Counted from the stretch's first letter, positions 17,600 through 26,184 are shown. The stretch is DNA of 64,000 nt from Petroclostridium sp. X23 (GCF_030013905.1 NZ_CP124862.1:3785051-3849050), one strand, 5' to 3'. Numbers and translations: made by a program. The notes: generated by a model from the letters alone, not told the origin.

Positions 17600-18154
17600 T
17601 CATCTCCTTCCTATAAATAATTGGAATGCTTGCAGACTAATCGTCCATATGCCGCATTCAAAAAAGGTAACATCATGAATAAATGTATATAAAATAAATA
17701 TCCATGCGAGAGTAAAGAAGACGGAAAGATATTTAAAGTTTTGTTTTCTTTTTTTACTTATAATCGGTCTATTGGGAGACGGCGCAGGAGAACAAATAAA
17801 AATAGTCAATATACTTATAAGCATTAAGAGGATACTTATATCTGTCATCACAGTAAATAAAAATGGCAAGTATACAATAATAATACAGAAGAATACTGCG
17901 CTGGCTATAAAACAGGCGAAATTACTCTCAAAATGCAAGCCACCGGAAAAAATCCGTATAGACAATAAGATACTTACACAAAGCAAAAATTCATGGATTT
18001 TATTGAGTAATAAAAATAAAGCCAGCAGTGCTGCAAATTTGATGGCCTCATTCCAAACAACCGTCATCGCATACCTCATCTTCCGAAGGTCACGATGAGA
18101 TAACAATTTCTCCTTATAGACTTTATACGTAAAAACATCTATCAAGCTATGCAT
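17600..18154 (-). CDS. agrB: AgrB-type accessory gene regulator membrane peptidase, copy 2 (intact)
   Basis: A 184-residue integral membrane protein that removes the AgrD tail and closes the lactone ring. The catalytic pair is H74 and C81 (SGGLHFESNFAC), with the usual 7-residue spacing, followed by several hydrophobic helices (FIASAVFFCIIIVYLPFLF, LSVFFTLAWIFILYTFI). ATG 18154 matches the conserved start MHSLIDVFTYKVYKEKLL; the open frame runs further upstream through non-homologous sequence. It sits just upstream of agrD2. As the only complete AgrB here, it may also process the copy 1 peptide, whose leader is identical and whose tail differs at one residue. Confidence 0.9.
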   Translation of the reverse strand: MHSLIDVFTYKVYKEKLLSHRDLRKMRYAMTVVWNEAIKFAALLALFLLLNKIHEFLLCVSILLSIRIFSGGLHFESNFACFIASAVFFCIIIVYLPFLFTVMTDISILLMLISILTIFICSPAPSPNRPIISKKRKQNFKYLSVFFTLAWIFILYTFIHDVTFFECGIWTISLQAFQLFIGRR

Positions 18155-18324
18155 CTGAAACTCATCCTTCGAATCAATAAATAAGAAAGCGGCTGAAAAA
18201 ATTCCCACTGCTGAATCTTTAACATTGAAAAACCGGACAATCATTTTACAACCGCATTTCCGGTAAGATAGCTTATTAAGCTGTTGCAATGGTAGCACAA
18301 AAATGAAACTGAAGCAACCCAAAA

Positions 18325-18399
18325 GGAATGAAAACGTAGTTTAAGGGAACGAAAAAACATTATGTGCAGTTTCGTTCCCTTAAACTACGTTTTCATTCC
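18325..18399. repeat. Perfect 30-bp inverted repeat upstream of agrB copy 2
   Basis: Arms 18325-18354 and 18370-18399 are exact reverse complements around the same 15-base loop as at 11868-11938, extended by two pairs. Its place between agrBD2 and the exported-protein promoter matches copy 1. Confidence 0.85.
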
Positions 18400-18406
18400 A
18401 AAAATA

Positions 18407-18434
18407 TTGAAAAAATGGGGATGTGTGATATAGT
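18407..18434 (+). promoter_or_regulatory. Extended -10 promoter facing the exported 235-residue protein
   Basis: TTGAAA 18407-18412, 16-base spacer, TGATATAGT with TATAGT 18429-18434. It is the same as copy 1. Homology to copy 1 stops at 18459, so only the promoter was shared and the driven gene is different. Confidence 0.65.
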
Positions 18435-18459
18435 GAAAACATACTAAGCGCGTTTGGTA

Positions 18460-18907
18460 TAGAAATTGGATTTGTCGTATAAGACAGGGGAAATATATAA
18501 TTGATTCCATATTTCTTACAAAAAGTTTAAGAAAATTTTCAAGTAAATAATATGGGAACACTTGAAGAATTTTTTGGTCTTATATAGTGAATGGAAAATT
18601 TGATTATAATTAAATTGCATGAAAGAAGGTGGATAAGCATGATACATATAAGGTCGCCAGTTATTTAGATGTATAAAAGCAAAACACCTCAAAAATCAAT
18701 CATTACTGTTCAAAAGCTACATTGATTTTGAGGCATGCCCCTGCACAAAAGCAACAAGTTATTATAAGTATACAATATATCGGAGCATTTGTGAAGGGAA
18801 AAATCAAGCAAGTAGATCGGAAATATTTCTACGCTAAAATAAAAGATGGATTTTGTGAAAAATGAAGGATAATTGAGCTGTATAATAAAAACAAATGGAG
18901 GTATTTT
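18460..18907. other. 450-bp leader/intergenic region with remnant sequence
   Basis: It holds an 8-codon frame with a ribosome site (AGAAGGTGG, ATG 18640), an inverted pair CTCAAAAATCAAT / ATTGATTTTGAG around 18690-18735, and an open tail at about 18670-18861 ending in FYAKIKDGFCEK that looks like a gene remnant. None of these can be assigned. TGGAGG at 18896-18901 serves the next gene. Confidence 0.4.
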
Positions 18908-19615
18908 ATGAAAAAAATAGTTGTTTTATCATTATGTTTAGTTTTTCTACTCTGTAATGTATGTTCTGCTTTTGCTAAGAGTGAAAAACAAACAAGAGTA
19001 TTAAAGATCGATGGAAGAAATGTTGAATTTAACATTGGATCTAATGTCAAAGACGATATCAGTGATGAAGAGTTAAAATCTCTAGCAACCTCAAACCCAA
19101 ATACAGATAGTATCACAATATATGAAATTGGATACGCTGTATCATCGACTACAGATAAAAAAGATGTAACAGAATCACAATTAGACACAAATAGTGATAA
19201 ATCTCAGGTGTCTCCTAATGGCATAGGTGATTACCTAACATATCCTAGTAAAAAATATACCCACTACAATGTTCTTGAATCAGACAGATTTATGGCCTCT
19301 TGTGCAAGAGGTGAAACAAAAACTATTTCATCAACAATAACAGAAAAGCTATCAGCCTCTGTAGACGGAACTATAAAATTCGGGTCATTAAATTTAAACA
19401 ATGAGATCTCATATTCCATTACAAGAGGTCAAACATTAACAGGTCCACCTGAGGACTCATCCTATAATACCAGAGAATATAGATGTAAGTTTTATCAGAA
19501 CAAGGGAACTTGGACGCAAGTAGGTATGCTAAATGGGATGCCTTTATTCTTTAGCGGAAGCTTTACAGAACCCACAAAATATATTTCATATTCATTAGAT
19601 TCATATACTAACTAA
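18908..19615 (+). CDS. Secreted protein of unknown function
   Basis: A 235-residue exported protein. The signal peptide (KKIVVLSLCLVFLLCNVCSAFA) is likely cut after AFA. A charged linker follows, then a domain from about residue 100 (IGDYLTYPSKKYTHYN) rich in beta-like alternation: TKTISSTITEKLSASVDGTI, LNNEISYSITRGQTLTGPP and a final YISYSLDSYTN. The 'SITRGQTLTGPPEDSSYNTR' stretch recalls small secreted Firmicutes proteins with a beta-sandwich, but no function is known to me. It lies downstream of the agr copy 2 promoter, so it is a possible quorum-controlled export product. Confidence 0.7.
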   Translation: MKKIVVLSLCLVFLLCNVCSAFAKSEKQTRVLKIDGRNVEFNIGSNVKDDISDEELKSLATSNPNTDSITIYEIGYAVSSTTDKKDVTESQLDTNSDKSQVSPNGIGDYLTYPSKKYTHYNVLESDRFMASCARGETKTISSTITEKLSASVDGTIKFGSLNLNNEISYSITRGQTLTGPPEDSSYNTREYRCKFYQNKGTWTQVGMLNGMPLFFSGSFTEPTKYISYSLDSYTN

Positions 19616-19625
19616 GTAATATTAA

Positions 19626-19664
19626 AATATTGCCAACTTTGAGTTAATAAAGTTGGCAATATTT
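19626..19664 (+). terminator. Intrinsic terminator after the exported protein
   Basis: Stem ATATTGCCAACTTT / AAAGTTGGCAATAT with a 9-base loop, followed by TTATTT. Confidence 0.75.
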
Positions 19665-19843
19665 ATTTAGATAGAATTACACCAATATTTAGAAGATAGC
19701 ATAAAAATGAAAGTCTGCTAATTATATGCAATGCTCAAATTAATTCCTGAATAAATTTTTACAAATAAGAAGAGTCAGCAAACAGAAGTATTTTTTAGTC
19801 TACTATATATATATCTGAAAGTAATAGTCATTAAGTTATAGAT

Positions 19844-20062
19844 TCATTTTTTGATTTTATCAAATAATGCCGTGAATCCAATCAACCCAATAGCCATAAA
19901 AAAATAGCTTAAAATATTGGGTATAGATAACACTCTAAATAACACATCTCGAATATCATTGTACTGGTTTGTACTGGAAATACAAGCTCCTAAAATACAA
20001 ATTGATTGTAAAAGGACACCCATAGAAAATATAAGAGAATATTTATTATGAACCTTCAACAT
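19844..20062 (-). CDS. Small two-helix membrane protein
   Basis: A 72-residue protein starting at ATG 20062, 6 bases after GGAGG. The frame extends upstream, but without a ribosome site. It has two hydrophobic helices (SLIFSMGVLLQSICILGACI and ILSYFFMAIGLIGFTALF), a short polar loop and a basic end (DKIKK). I do not recognise it. It lies alone between the exported-protein gene and RAYT element 2, on the opposite strand. Small proteins of this type next to agr loci are sometimes immunity or accessory factors, but nothing here proves it. Confidence 0.55.
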   Translation of the reverse strand: MLKVHNKYSLIFSMGVLLQSICILGACISSTNQYNDIRDVLFRVLSIPNILSYFFMAIGLIGFTALFDKIKK

Positions 20063-20144
20063 ATTAAACCTCCTAGCAAATGTAATAAATTTAACATATA
20101 TGTATATATTAACATTATTGTAATAGTTATTCAATACTTAATCA

Positions 20145-21001
20145 AAGAAACCAAGGGGACGGTTCTTGTGGTTTGATAGACCTCTGTGTTTATGATAGCA
20201 TAAATGCAGAGGTGAATTTATATGCCGAGAAAAGCAAGAGAGAAAAGTGAAAATGGAATATATCATATTATTTTACGTGGGATAAATAAGCAAACCATAT
20301 TTGAGGAAGAGGAAGACAATGTAAGGTTTTTACAGACATTGAAGGACTATAAAGAAAAAAGCGGGTATAAGATATATGCATATTGCTTAATGGGAAACCA
20401 TATTCATTTACTTTTGCAAGAAGGGAGTGAAGAATTAGGAATAACAATGCGGCGAATAGGAGCAAGTTATGTATACTGGTATAATTGCAAATATAAGCGT
20501 TGCGGACATTTATTTCAAGATAGATATAAGAGTGAAACGGTTGATAGTGAGAGTTATTTCATGGTGGTAGTAAGATATATTCACCAGAACCCCTTAAAAG
20601 CAGGTTTAGTAACGGATATCGCTGACTATAAATGGAGTAGTTATAATGAGTTTATAGGAAAGAATAGCGTTACGGATGTAGATTTTGTATTAGACATAAT
20701 TAATAATGACAGAGAAAAGGCAACAAAAAGTTTTGAAGCTCTTCATAAAGAAATTAATAATGATAGATGTTTGGAGTTAGAAGAAAAAAGAAGAATGACA
20801 GATGATGAAGCAATAGAAATTATTAGAGAAGTTTGTAATACTAGAAATTGCTTGGAAGTCCAAAATTTTGAATCTCACATGAGAGATGAGATTTTAAAAA
20901 GATTAAAGACTGAGGGGATGTCTACAAGACAAATTGCAAGACTAACCGGGGTAAGTAGGGCAATTGTATTAAAGGTGTAGCCATAAGAACCGTCCCTATG
21001 G
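20145..21001 (+). mobile_element. REP-RAYT element 2
   Basis: Same structure as element 1: AAGAAACCAAGGGGACGG left edge, transposase, and CCATAAGAACCGTCCCTATGG at 20981-21001. It has one left 12-mer instead of three. The ribosome-site hairpin is kept at 20181-20212. Confidence 0.85.
20222..20980 (+). CDS. REP-associated tyrosine (Y1 HUH) transposase, copy 2
   Basis: A 252-residue RAYT protein nearly identical to the one at 15851-16609: HUH motif H60-I-H62, likely nucleophile Y119, and C-terminal helix-turn-helix. Differences are scattered substitutions (for example QTIF for QIIF and SEELGITM for NEGLGIAM), so the two elements did not arise in the last few generations. AGAGGTGA precedes ATG 20222 inside the conserved hairpin. 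It may act in trans on the solo REP sequences at 14497. Confidence 0.92.
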   Translation: MPRKAREKSENGIYHIILRGINKQTIFEEEEDNVRFLQTLKDYKEKSGYKIYAYCLMGNHIHLLLQEGSEELGITMRRIGASYVYWYNCKYKRCGHLFQDRYKSETVDSESYFMVVVRYIHQNPLKAGLVTDIADYKWSSYNEFIGKNSVTDVDFVLDIINNDREKATKSFEALHKEINNDRCLELEEKRRMTDDEAIEIIREVCNTRNCLEVQNFESHMRDEILKRLKTEGMSTRQIARLTGVSRAIVLKV

Positions 21002-21417
21002 TTTTTCCTATGGTTTTTCTGGTTTTTTGGTGGTGGTGAGACATTGTATTTGCAAATGTATGTAGGAAATGATAAAATAGTTAATGGATTTTTAGGTAAG
21101 ATAAGTTCAGTTTATTAATAAAAGGCGGCGTATTATAATAGATTCACATGGGTTACCAATTTTTTATCACATCTTATATTTGGTTTTTATATGCTCAATG
21201 TATATTATTGTTATTTATTTCGCTGGAAAAATCAGTTTAAGATTTATAAAAAATATAAGAACATTATTAGTAAAATATATTGGTTCTAAGCATTAATGCG
21301 TTATAAGTTGTGAAGAAAATACCTTGATTAAATAATGGTAAGGATGTTTTGCTTGCGGTGTGACAAAGAATTGTCCCATAGCATACGTTTGTTAAAGTTA
21401 TAGGGAGGGATTTTAAT
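21002..21417. other. Intergenic region without a supported gene
   Basis: AT-rich sequence after the RAYT element. A 30-codon frame from ATG 21148 (MGYQFFITSYIW) lacks a ribosome site and is not counted. A longer minus-strand frame (21566-21267) runs antisense across the small membrane-protein gene and has no ribosome site. Confidence 0.4.
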
Positions 21418-21582
21418 ATGATAGGTATTCCGGTCTTGAATCTTCCGATCTTAATTATAGTTGTTAATGTATTGCTAAGTGTTTTAGCAGTTATAGCTCT
21501 TTTGCTTCTCATTAGGTTGATATTGGTAGCAATTACAGCGTTAAAAATATATATAGAAAAAAACAAGATTAAATCCTATTGA
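21418..21582 (+). CDS. 54-residue single-helix membrane miniprotein
   Basis: ATG 21418 follows TAGGGAGGG by 7 bases. The peptide has one long hydrophobic helix of about 35 residues (from VLNLPILIIVVNVL to LLLLIRLILVAITAL) and a basic tail ending KIYIEKNKIKSY. It is 51 bases before the MFS exporter start and on the same strand, so it may be co-transcribed or an accessory of that pump. No family is recognised. The strong ribosome site and sensible composition support it being real. Confidence 0.6.
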   Translation: MIGIPVLNLPILIIVVNVLLSVLAVIALLLLIRLILVAITALKIYIEKNKIKSY

Positions 21583-21633
21583 TATACATATGTATTATTG
21601 AATGATCAAGAATTGATATGTCAGGAGGCAGCT

Positions 21634-22827
21634 ATGGAACGGTGGCGCATTAATCTCTACACTATATGGATTGCACAAATAGTATCTCTTATGAGTTTTG
21701 GCTTTGGACTTCCGTTTTTGCCATTTTACATACAGGATATGGGCGTTACTGACCCTGACCAGCTTAAACTATATACAGGTATCCTTAGTGCTGCTCCGGC
21801 AATAACCATGGGAATAATGTCTCCTCTCTGGGGTATTGCCGCGGATAAGTGGGGCAAAAAGACGATGCTGCTAAGAGCCATGCTGGCGGCTACATTAATA
21901 TTATGCGGACTGGGTCTTGTGACAAAGGTGGAACATATCATTATTTTGCGTTTTGTCCAAGGCATGTTTACAGGAACAGTCACGGCTTCCGCTGCGTTGG
22001 TTGCGTCCGGCACTCCGTCACATCGTATGTCTTATGCCTTGGGCTTTCTATCTTCTTCTACCTTTATAGGTTTCTCTGCCGGTCCCGCCATCGGAGGGGT
22101 CGTAGCGGAGATGTTCGGGTACCGTATAAGCTTCTTTATCGGAGCTGCCTTGATGTTGATTGATTTTTTTCTTGTACTTTTTATCGTAAATGAAAATAAG
22201 GCTCCGGTATCATCTACTATAGAAGAGCTAGAAGAGCATGCTGAAACTAATTCAGGGGTATCCATATTTACTTCTACATTGATAGCCATGTTGCTGGTGT
22301 TGTTTTTCATGAGAGTATCCCGCACCGTTTTTAATCCGTATATCCCCTTATTTATACAGGAACTGCTTTCTACTACTACAGGTACCGCTAAAACTACCGG
22401 GATTATCAATGGCATCATTGGCCTGATGACAGCTGCTGCCGGATTGATTTTGAGCCGTCTAGGAGATAAATATGACAAACTGATGGTCATGAAGGTATTG
22501 TTGTCTGCAGGAATTCTCTTATCCGCACCCCTGTTCTTTCTGAGAAGCATCTGGAGTTTTGCCGTAGTTTACAGCATCTTCTTCTTTGCTATAGGTGGTA
22601 TAGAACCAATCGTAATGTCTATTACCAGTGAGAGTATTTCACCTGAAAAAAGAGGAACTTTATTCGGAATACAAGGCTTGGTAGGAAGTATCGGCTGGGC
22701 GATTTCACCTATGCTTGGAAGTATTGTATCAATACAGTATTCGATTAATTCCATATTTTTATTAATTCCTGTTTCTCTATTGATGGCTCTTATTATGGTT
22801 CAGGTTGTTAATATAAAAATGCAATAG
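21634..22827 (+). CDS. MFS drug exporter (TetA/MdtG-like)
   Basis: A 397-residue inner-membrane protein with 12 predicted helices and the MFS motif A in the loop after helix 2 (WGIAADKWGKKTML). LRFVQGMFTGTVTASAALV matches the antiporter motif region. It would export a hydrophobic compound in exchange for protons. ATG 21634 lies 5 bases after CAGGAGG; an upstream TTG frame start is rejected. The stop falls exactly where a fragment duplicated from the 26211 gene begins, so the native C terminus may be slightly altered. A PadR regulator gene lies downstream, but with its own promoter. Confidence 0.85.
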   Translation: MERWRINLYTIWIAQIVSLMSFGFGLPFLPFYIQDMGVTDPDQLKLYTGILSAAPAITMGIMSPLWGIAADKWGKKTMLLRAMLAATLILCGLGLVTKVEHIIILRFVQGMFTGTVTASAALVASGTPSHRMSYALGFLSSSTFIGFSAGPAIGGVVAEMFGYRISFFIGAALMLIDFFLVLFIVNENKAPVSSTIEELEEHAETNSGVSIFTSTLIAMLLVLFFMRVSRTVFNPYIPLFIQELLSTTTGTAKTTGIINGIIGLMTAAAGLILSRLGDKYDKLMVMKVLLSAGILLSAPLFFLRSIWSFAVVYSIFFFAIGGIEPIVMSITSESISPEKRGTLFGIQGLVGSIGWAISPMLGSIVSIQYSINSIFLLIPVSLLMALIMVQVVNIKMQ

Positions 22828-22973
22828 CTATCTTATGTGGAGCTATTATTTATATAGGATATATTAATTCATCCATTAGGGATTTAAAAAAGAGAGTCGC
22901 AGAATTAGAAAATATAATCATGGGTAAACAACAGGACGAAAAAGATAGAATGACGAGGAACGGCATGAAGTGA
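22821..22973 (+). pseudogene. 3' fragment of the 79-residue membrane protein gene
   Basis: From 22821 the frame AIAILCGAIIYIGYINSSIRDLKKRVAELENII is the same as residues 30 onward of the gene at 26211-26450; the 5' part with the start is missing. It overlaps the end of the MFS gene by 7 bases. It marks the left edge of a duplicated segment. Confidence 0.8.
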
Positions 22974-23087
22974 CTTTCTTATGCTATTAGGTCTATAGTA
23001 CTATGCAATATGTTGTGTTTCAAAAGTACCAACAACAAGTTAACAACATATCCACAGAGTTATCCACAATATAATAGAATGTGCAAT
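22821..23087 (+). repeat. Duplicated segment, copy A, with DnaA-box-like pair
   Basis: About 265 bases match 26298-26565. Besides the gene fragment, both copies keep a non-coding part with ACAACAAGTTAACAAC followed by ATATCCACA (23048-23056) and a consensus DnaA box TTATCCACA (23060-23068). Confidence 0.75.
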
Positions 23088-23109
23088 ATAGAGACAGATT
23101 ATTCTTTTT

Positions 23110-23138
23110 TTGAAAAAGAGATTTGCAGATATTATTAT
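23110..23138 (+). promoter_or_regulatory. padR promoter
   Basis: TTGAAA 23110-23115, 17-base spacer, TATTAT 23133-23138. The -10 box lies within the left arm of the palindromic operator that follows. Confidence 0.6.
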
Positions 23139-23174
23139 TATGTGATACGATATATCGAGTCACATAATAATAAT
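23131..23174. promoter_or_regulatory. Palindromic operator, probably PadR autoregulation
   Basis: Perfect 15-base arms ATTATTATTATGTGA (23131-23145) and TCACATAATAATAAT (23160-23174), with CGATATATCG nested at the centre. The ATGT...ACAT layout fits PadR operators, and it covers the padR -10 box. Confidence 0.7.
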
Positions 23175-23187
23175 AAGGAGAGAGGAT

Positions 23188-23508
23188 ATGCCATATTCAG
23201 GGGGGCCAATGACAGAAGCAATGTACTATGTACTGCTTGCATTAATGAGTCCTAATCATGGATACCAATTAATGAATGCCGTCGCACAAGTGTCCAAAGG
23301 TCGTATTCGTATGGGTCCGGGTACACTGTACGGCGTGCTTGGCAGAATGCAAAAAGACGGTTTTATCATGGTAGTTAAAGATAATGGAAGGAGAAAAACT
23401 TACGGGATGACTGAAGTGGGAAAAGCTGCTTTGAAGCAAGAATATCAACGGCTAGTATGTCTGGTGGAGGACGGGAGGCTGTTGAGGGAGGAAAAGAGAA
23501 ATGAGTAA
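23188..23508 (+). CDS. PadR-family transcriptional repressor
   Basis: A 106-residue winged-helix regulator of the short PadR-s2 type. Visible: TEAMYYVLLALMSPNHGYQLM (helix 1-2), the recognition part SKGRIRMGPGTLYGVLGRMQKDGFI, the wing VVKDNGRRKTYGMTEVGKAAL and a C-terminal dimer helix. AAGGAGAGG precedes ATG 23188. The gene overlaps the next (DUF2812) by 8 bases, a very common pairing. It probably represses its own operon through the palindrome at 23131-23174 and is relieved by an unknown small molecule. Confidence 0.92.
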   Translation: MPYSGGPMTEAMYYVLLALMSPNHGYQLMNAVAQVSKGRIRMGPGTLYGVLGRMQKDGFIMVVKDNGRRKTYGMTEVGKAALKQEYQRLVCLVEDGRLLREEKRNE

Positions 23509-24682
23509 AATAGTCAAAAAATTTCTTTTGGATGATGGCTGGAGCATAGGGAAAAATGAAAGCTGGTTTGCCGATATGGCGGAAAAAGGACTTCATTTAA
23601 AAAGTATAGGACGTGTATTTGCTTCTTTTGAAAAAGGAGAACCCAGCAAAAGTAAGTATCGCATTGATGTCTTGCAGCAAAAACCATCGCAGGAACAACT
23701 GGATGTCTATAAAGAATGTGGTTGGGACATTGTGACGGTTAGAGGTAACTTTTATATCTTTTCATCTCCCGAATCCTCTGATTCACCTGAGCTTCACACC
23801 GACCCTGCGGAACAAAGTTATACATTAGTTGATTTGGATAGGCGTCTAAGAAGTAATTTGATTATAATATCTTTAATGATGCTGCTTTTCTTTGGCATAA
23901 TGTTCAGTGTATTCTTCATTGACAGAAGGCCGTTTCTGTCAATGGTAAGAGGTATGTTTATTCAACAGATACTGCTTGTGATAGTAGAACTTTATGGTTT
24001 TTATGCGATAATACGTAATTACATAGCCGTTCGTATACTCAGAAAATCGCTCTCAGAAGGTCAGCCTATCAATCATAAAGAAAATTGGAGAAGAAGCCAC
24101 TTTATTAATGGAACGGTGAGTATCTTAGTTTTGACAATTGCCGTATTGAGCATTTTGAATCCGATAGCTCAAATGATAAAAAGTAAAGAATACACATTGC
24201 CCGAAGCCGTAAGCGATCTTCCTATTGTAAGACTGGAAGAAATAGAGCAAAATCCTAATTTTGAACGTGAGATATTCTATAATTCTGAAGGTGTGGATTG
24301 GGGAAACCATGTCAATTATAACTGGAGCGTTTTAGCCCCCGTACAATATGAAGTGGATGAACATGGTATCGTAAATAATGAGATGTGGGGGGATAAAAGC
24401 GGAACATATTCACCAAGCATTCATACACAGTTTTATCAGCTAGCCTTTCCGGCAATAGCGGATGGCTTGATTCATGACCTTATGGACCGTTATCTGTATA
24501 AGACTGATATTACTCGTCAAAAGGTTGATACTGACCTGTTTGACCAAGTCTATATTTCTGTAGAAGGTATTGAAAAACAGATTTTTGCCAGTTTGAATAA
24601 TAATGTGATCCATGTTCGATATTATGGGAATAAAGATGCAGCGCATATTTTATCTCTCATTTCCAGTACAATTAGCGAATGA
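23501..24682 (+). CDS. DUF2812 membrane protein, PadR partner
   Basis: A 393-residue protein with an N-terminal DUF2812 domain of ~100 residues (KFLLDDGWSIGKNESWFADMAEKGLHL, then YRIDV...CGWDIV.....FYIFSS). Three hydrophobic segments follow (LIIISLMMLLFFGIMFSVFF, QQILLVIVELYGFYAII, VSILVLTIAVLSILNPIA), and then a ~190-residue outside domain. DUF2812 genes usually follow padR genes and are thought to take part in membrane-stress or drug sensing, but the biochemical role is unknown. It is translationally coupled to padR and ends before a hairpin terminator. Confidence 0.82.
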   Translation: MSKIVKKFLLDDGWSIGKNESWFADMAEKGLHLKSIGRVFASFEKGEPSKSKYRIDVLQQKPSQEQLDVYKECGWDIVTVRGNFYIFSSPESSDSPELHTDPAEQSYTLVDLDRRLRSNLIIISLMMLLFFGIMFSVFFIDRRPFLSMVRGMFIQQILLVIVELYGFYAIIRNYIAVRILRKSLSEGQPINHKENWRRSHFINGTVSILVLTIAVLSILNPIAQMIKSKEYTLPEAVSDLPIVRLEEIEQNPNFEREIFYNSEGVDWGNHVNYNWSVLAPVQYEVDEHGIVNNEMWGDKSGTYSPSIHTQFYQLAFPAIADGLIHDLMDRYLYKTDITRQKVDTDLFDQVYISVEGIEKQIFASLNNNVIHVRYYGNKDAAHILSLISSTISE

Positions 24683-24752
24683 TAAACCGTCTCCTTGTTT
24701 GGTCTGTAGATGAAATAGATATCTCTTCTAAAAGCTAAGAGAAAATAGATAA

Positions 24753-24784
24753 GCGGTTGATAACAAAATGTCAGCAGCTTTTTT
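24753..24784 (+). terminator. Intrinsic terminator of the repeated GCTGTTGACA type
   Basis: GCGGTTGATA / TGTCAGCAGC followed by six T, related to the terminator at 6736 including the bases downstream (TTTTAGAAA). The stem has one mismatch. Confidence 0.6.
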
Positions 24785-24921
24785 ATCTTTTAGAAAATAT
24801 TTAGAAAATATTTAGAAAATTGTGAAAACATACTTACAATGTGGTATCAATAAATAATTAGATCTATGAGAAAAGGTAATGGATTCAATAAATATAAATA
24901 TGATGAAATGAGGTTTGACAT

Positions 24922-26184
24922 TTGGCTATAGGATATGCCTGCATTACAATAGGCGTTCAAAACGCAAAGCTGTCACGCTGTTTGATTAAAAATGCTACAG
25001 ACGATAATATAAGAAAAATTGCAGCTTTGAATTTGTCTGCTCTTGAAGCAATGGTGGATTACAATATTAAAAAAGAAATCAAATTGTTTCGGATCAGCTC
25101 TGATATTATTCCATTTGCATCCCATCCTGTGAACACCTTAAGATGGGCAGACGAATTTAAAGATGTATTTACAAGAATAGGACAAAAAATACTGGAAGCC
25201 AGTATGAGAGTATCTATGCATCCGGGGCAATACACAGTTCTTAACTCTCCTGATCCAAGGGTAGTACGAAATGCAATTGAGGATTTGAAGTACCATGCTG
25301 CATTTCTTGATGCACTTGGAGTTGACCGGACAAATAAGATTATACTTCATATTGGCGGTGTATACCGGGATAAGCACAAAGCCATACAAACATTTATTGA
25401 GAACTATCATCAGTTATCGGAAGATGTGAAAAGCAGGTTGGTGATAGAGAATGATGATAAAAATTATACTGTACAGGATACGCTTGAAATATCAAAAATC
25501 ATAGGTATTCCGGTTGTTCTTGATAATCTGCACCATGAATTAAATCCGCCGAATAAAAACTTGCCCGAATTTGAATGGATTCAATTATGCGGAAATACTT
25601 TTGACAAACAAGACGGTAAGCAAAAAATTCACTATTCACAGCAAAGAACCGGAGATGTCAGAGGTGCACACTCAGAAACCATTTACATCGGGGAATTTTT
25701 ACAATTCTATAATCGGCTTCCTGACAAAGAGATTGATATCATGTTGGAAGTAAAGGATAAAAATTTATCAGCTGTTAAATGTATAAACTCTATTAATAAG
25801 GATTTGTGTATCAGAGAACTGGAAGAAGAGTGGGCAAGGTATAAATACTTTGTACTAAGCCGTTCAGCAAAGCTGTATAATGAGATGCGGGAGCTGCTTA
25901 AAGAAAAACAAGCACCCAAGGCAGAGGTGTTCTATCAAAAGATCGAACAAGCAATTTTACTGCCTGAGGACCAAGGGGCTGAAGTGAATGCGGCACAGCA
26001 TGTTTGGGGATATGTAAAGAAAGAATGCTCCAGTATTGAAAAAAGGCGGTTTGAAAAACTACTGGAAGATTATATGGAGGGTACTGTTAAGAGCCAATTA
26101 TTAAAAAATCATTTATTCAGGTGTGCACAAAAGCAAGGGATAGAGTATTTAATCAATTCCTTGTTGTATTGGGGACAAGCGTAA
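24922..26184 (+). CDS. uvsE: UV-damage endonuclease UvsE
   Basis: A 420-residue DNA-repair nuclease of the UVDE family, which cuts 5' of UV photoproducts. The TIM-barrel metal ligands are recognisable: MHPGQYTVLNSP, LHIGGVYRDK, LVIENDDKNY, VVLDNLHHELNP, DVRGAHSETI and IMLEVKDKN. The N-terminal IGYACITIGVQNAKLSRC is typical. It is longer than the ~300-residue core and carries a C-terminal helical extension. It starts with TTG 24922 after GAGG. In spore formers UvsE adds to spore UV resistance; the regulation here is unknown. Confidence 0.93.
   Translation: MAIGYACITIGVQNAKLSRCLIKNATDDNIRKIAALNLSALEAMVDYNIKKEIKLFRISSDIIPFASHPVNTLRWADEFKDVFTRIGQKILEASMRVSMHPGQYTVLNSPDPRVVRNAIEDLKYHAAFLDALGVDRTNKIILHIGGVYRDKHKAIQTFIENYHQLSEDVKSRLVIENDDKNYTVQDTLEISKIIGIPVVLDNLHHELNPPNKNLPEFEWIQLCGNTFDKQDGKQKIHYSQQRTGDVRGAHSETIYIGEFLQFYNRLPDKEIDIMLEVKDKNLSAVKCINSINKDLCIRELEEEWARYKYFVLSRSAKLYNEMRELLKEKQAPKAEVFYQKIEQAILLPEDQGAEVNAAQHVWGYVKKECSSIEKRRFEKLLEDYMEGTVKSQLLKNHLFRCAQKQGIEYLINSLLYWGQA

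Noticed and set aside
21267..21566. 99-residue minus-strand reading frame
   Set aside because: Antisense to the well-initiated 54-residue membrane protein and lacking a ribosome site.
22032..22550. 172-residue minus-strand frame
   Set aside because: Shadow of the MFS exporter, with composition typical of antisense to membrane helices.
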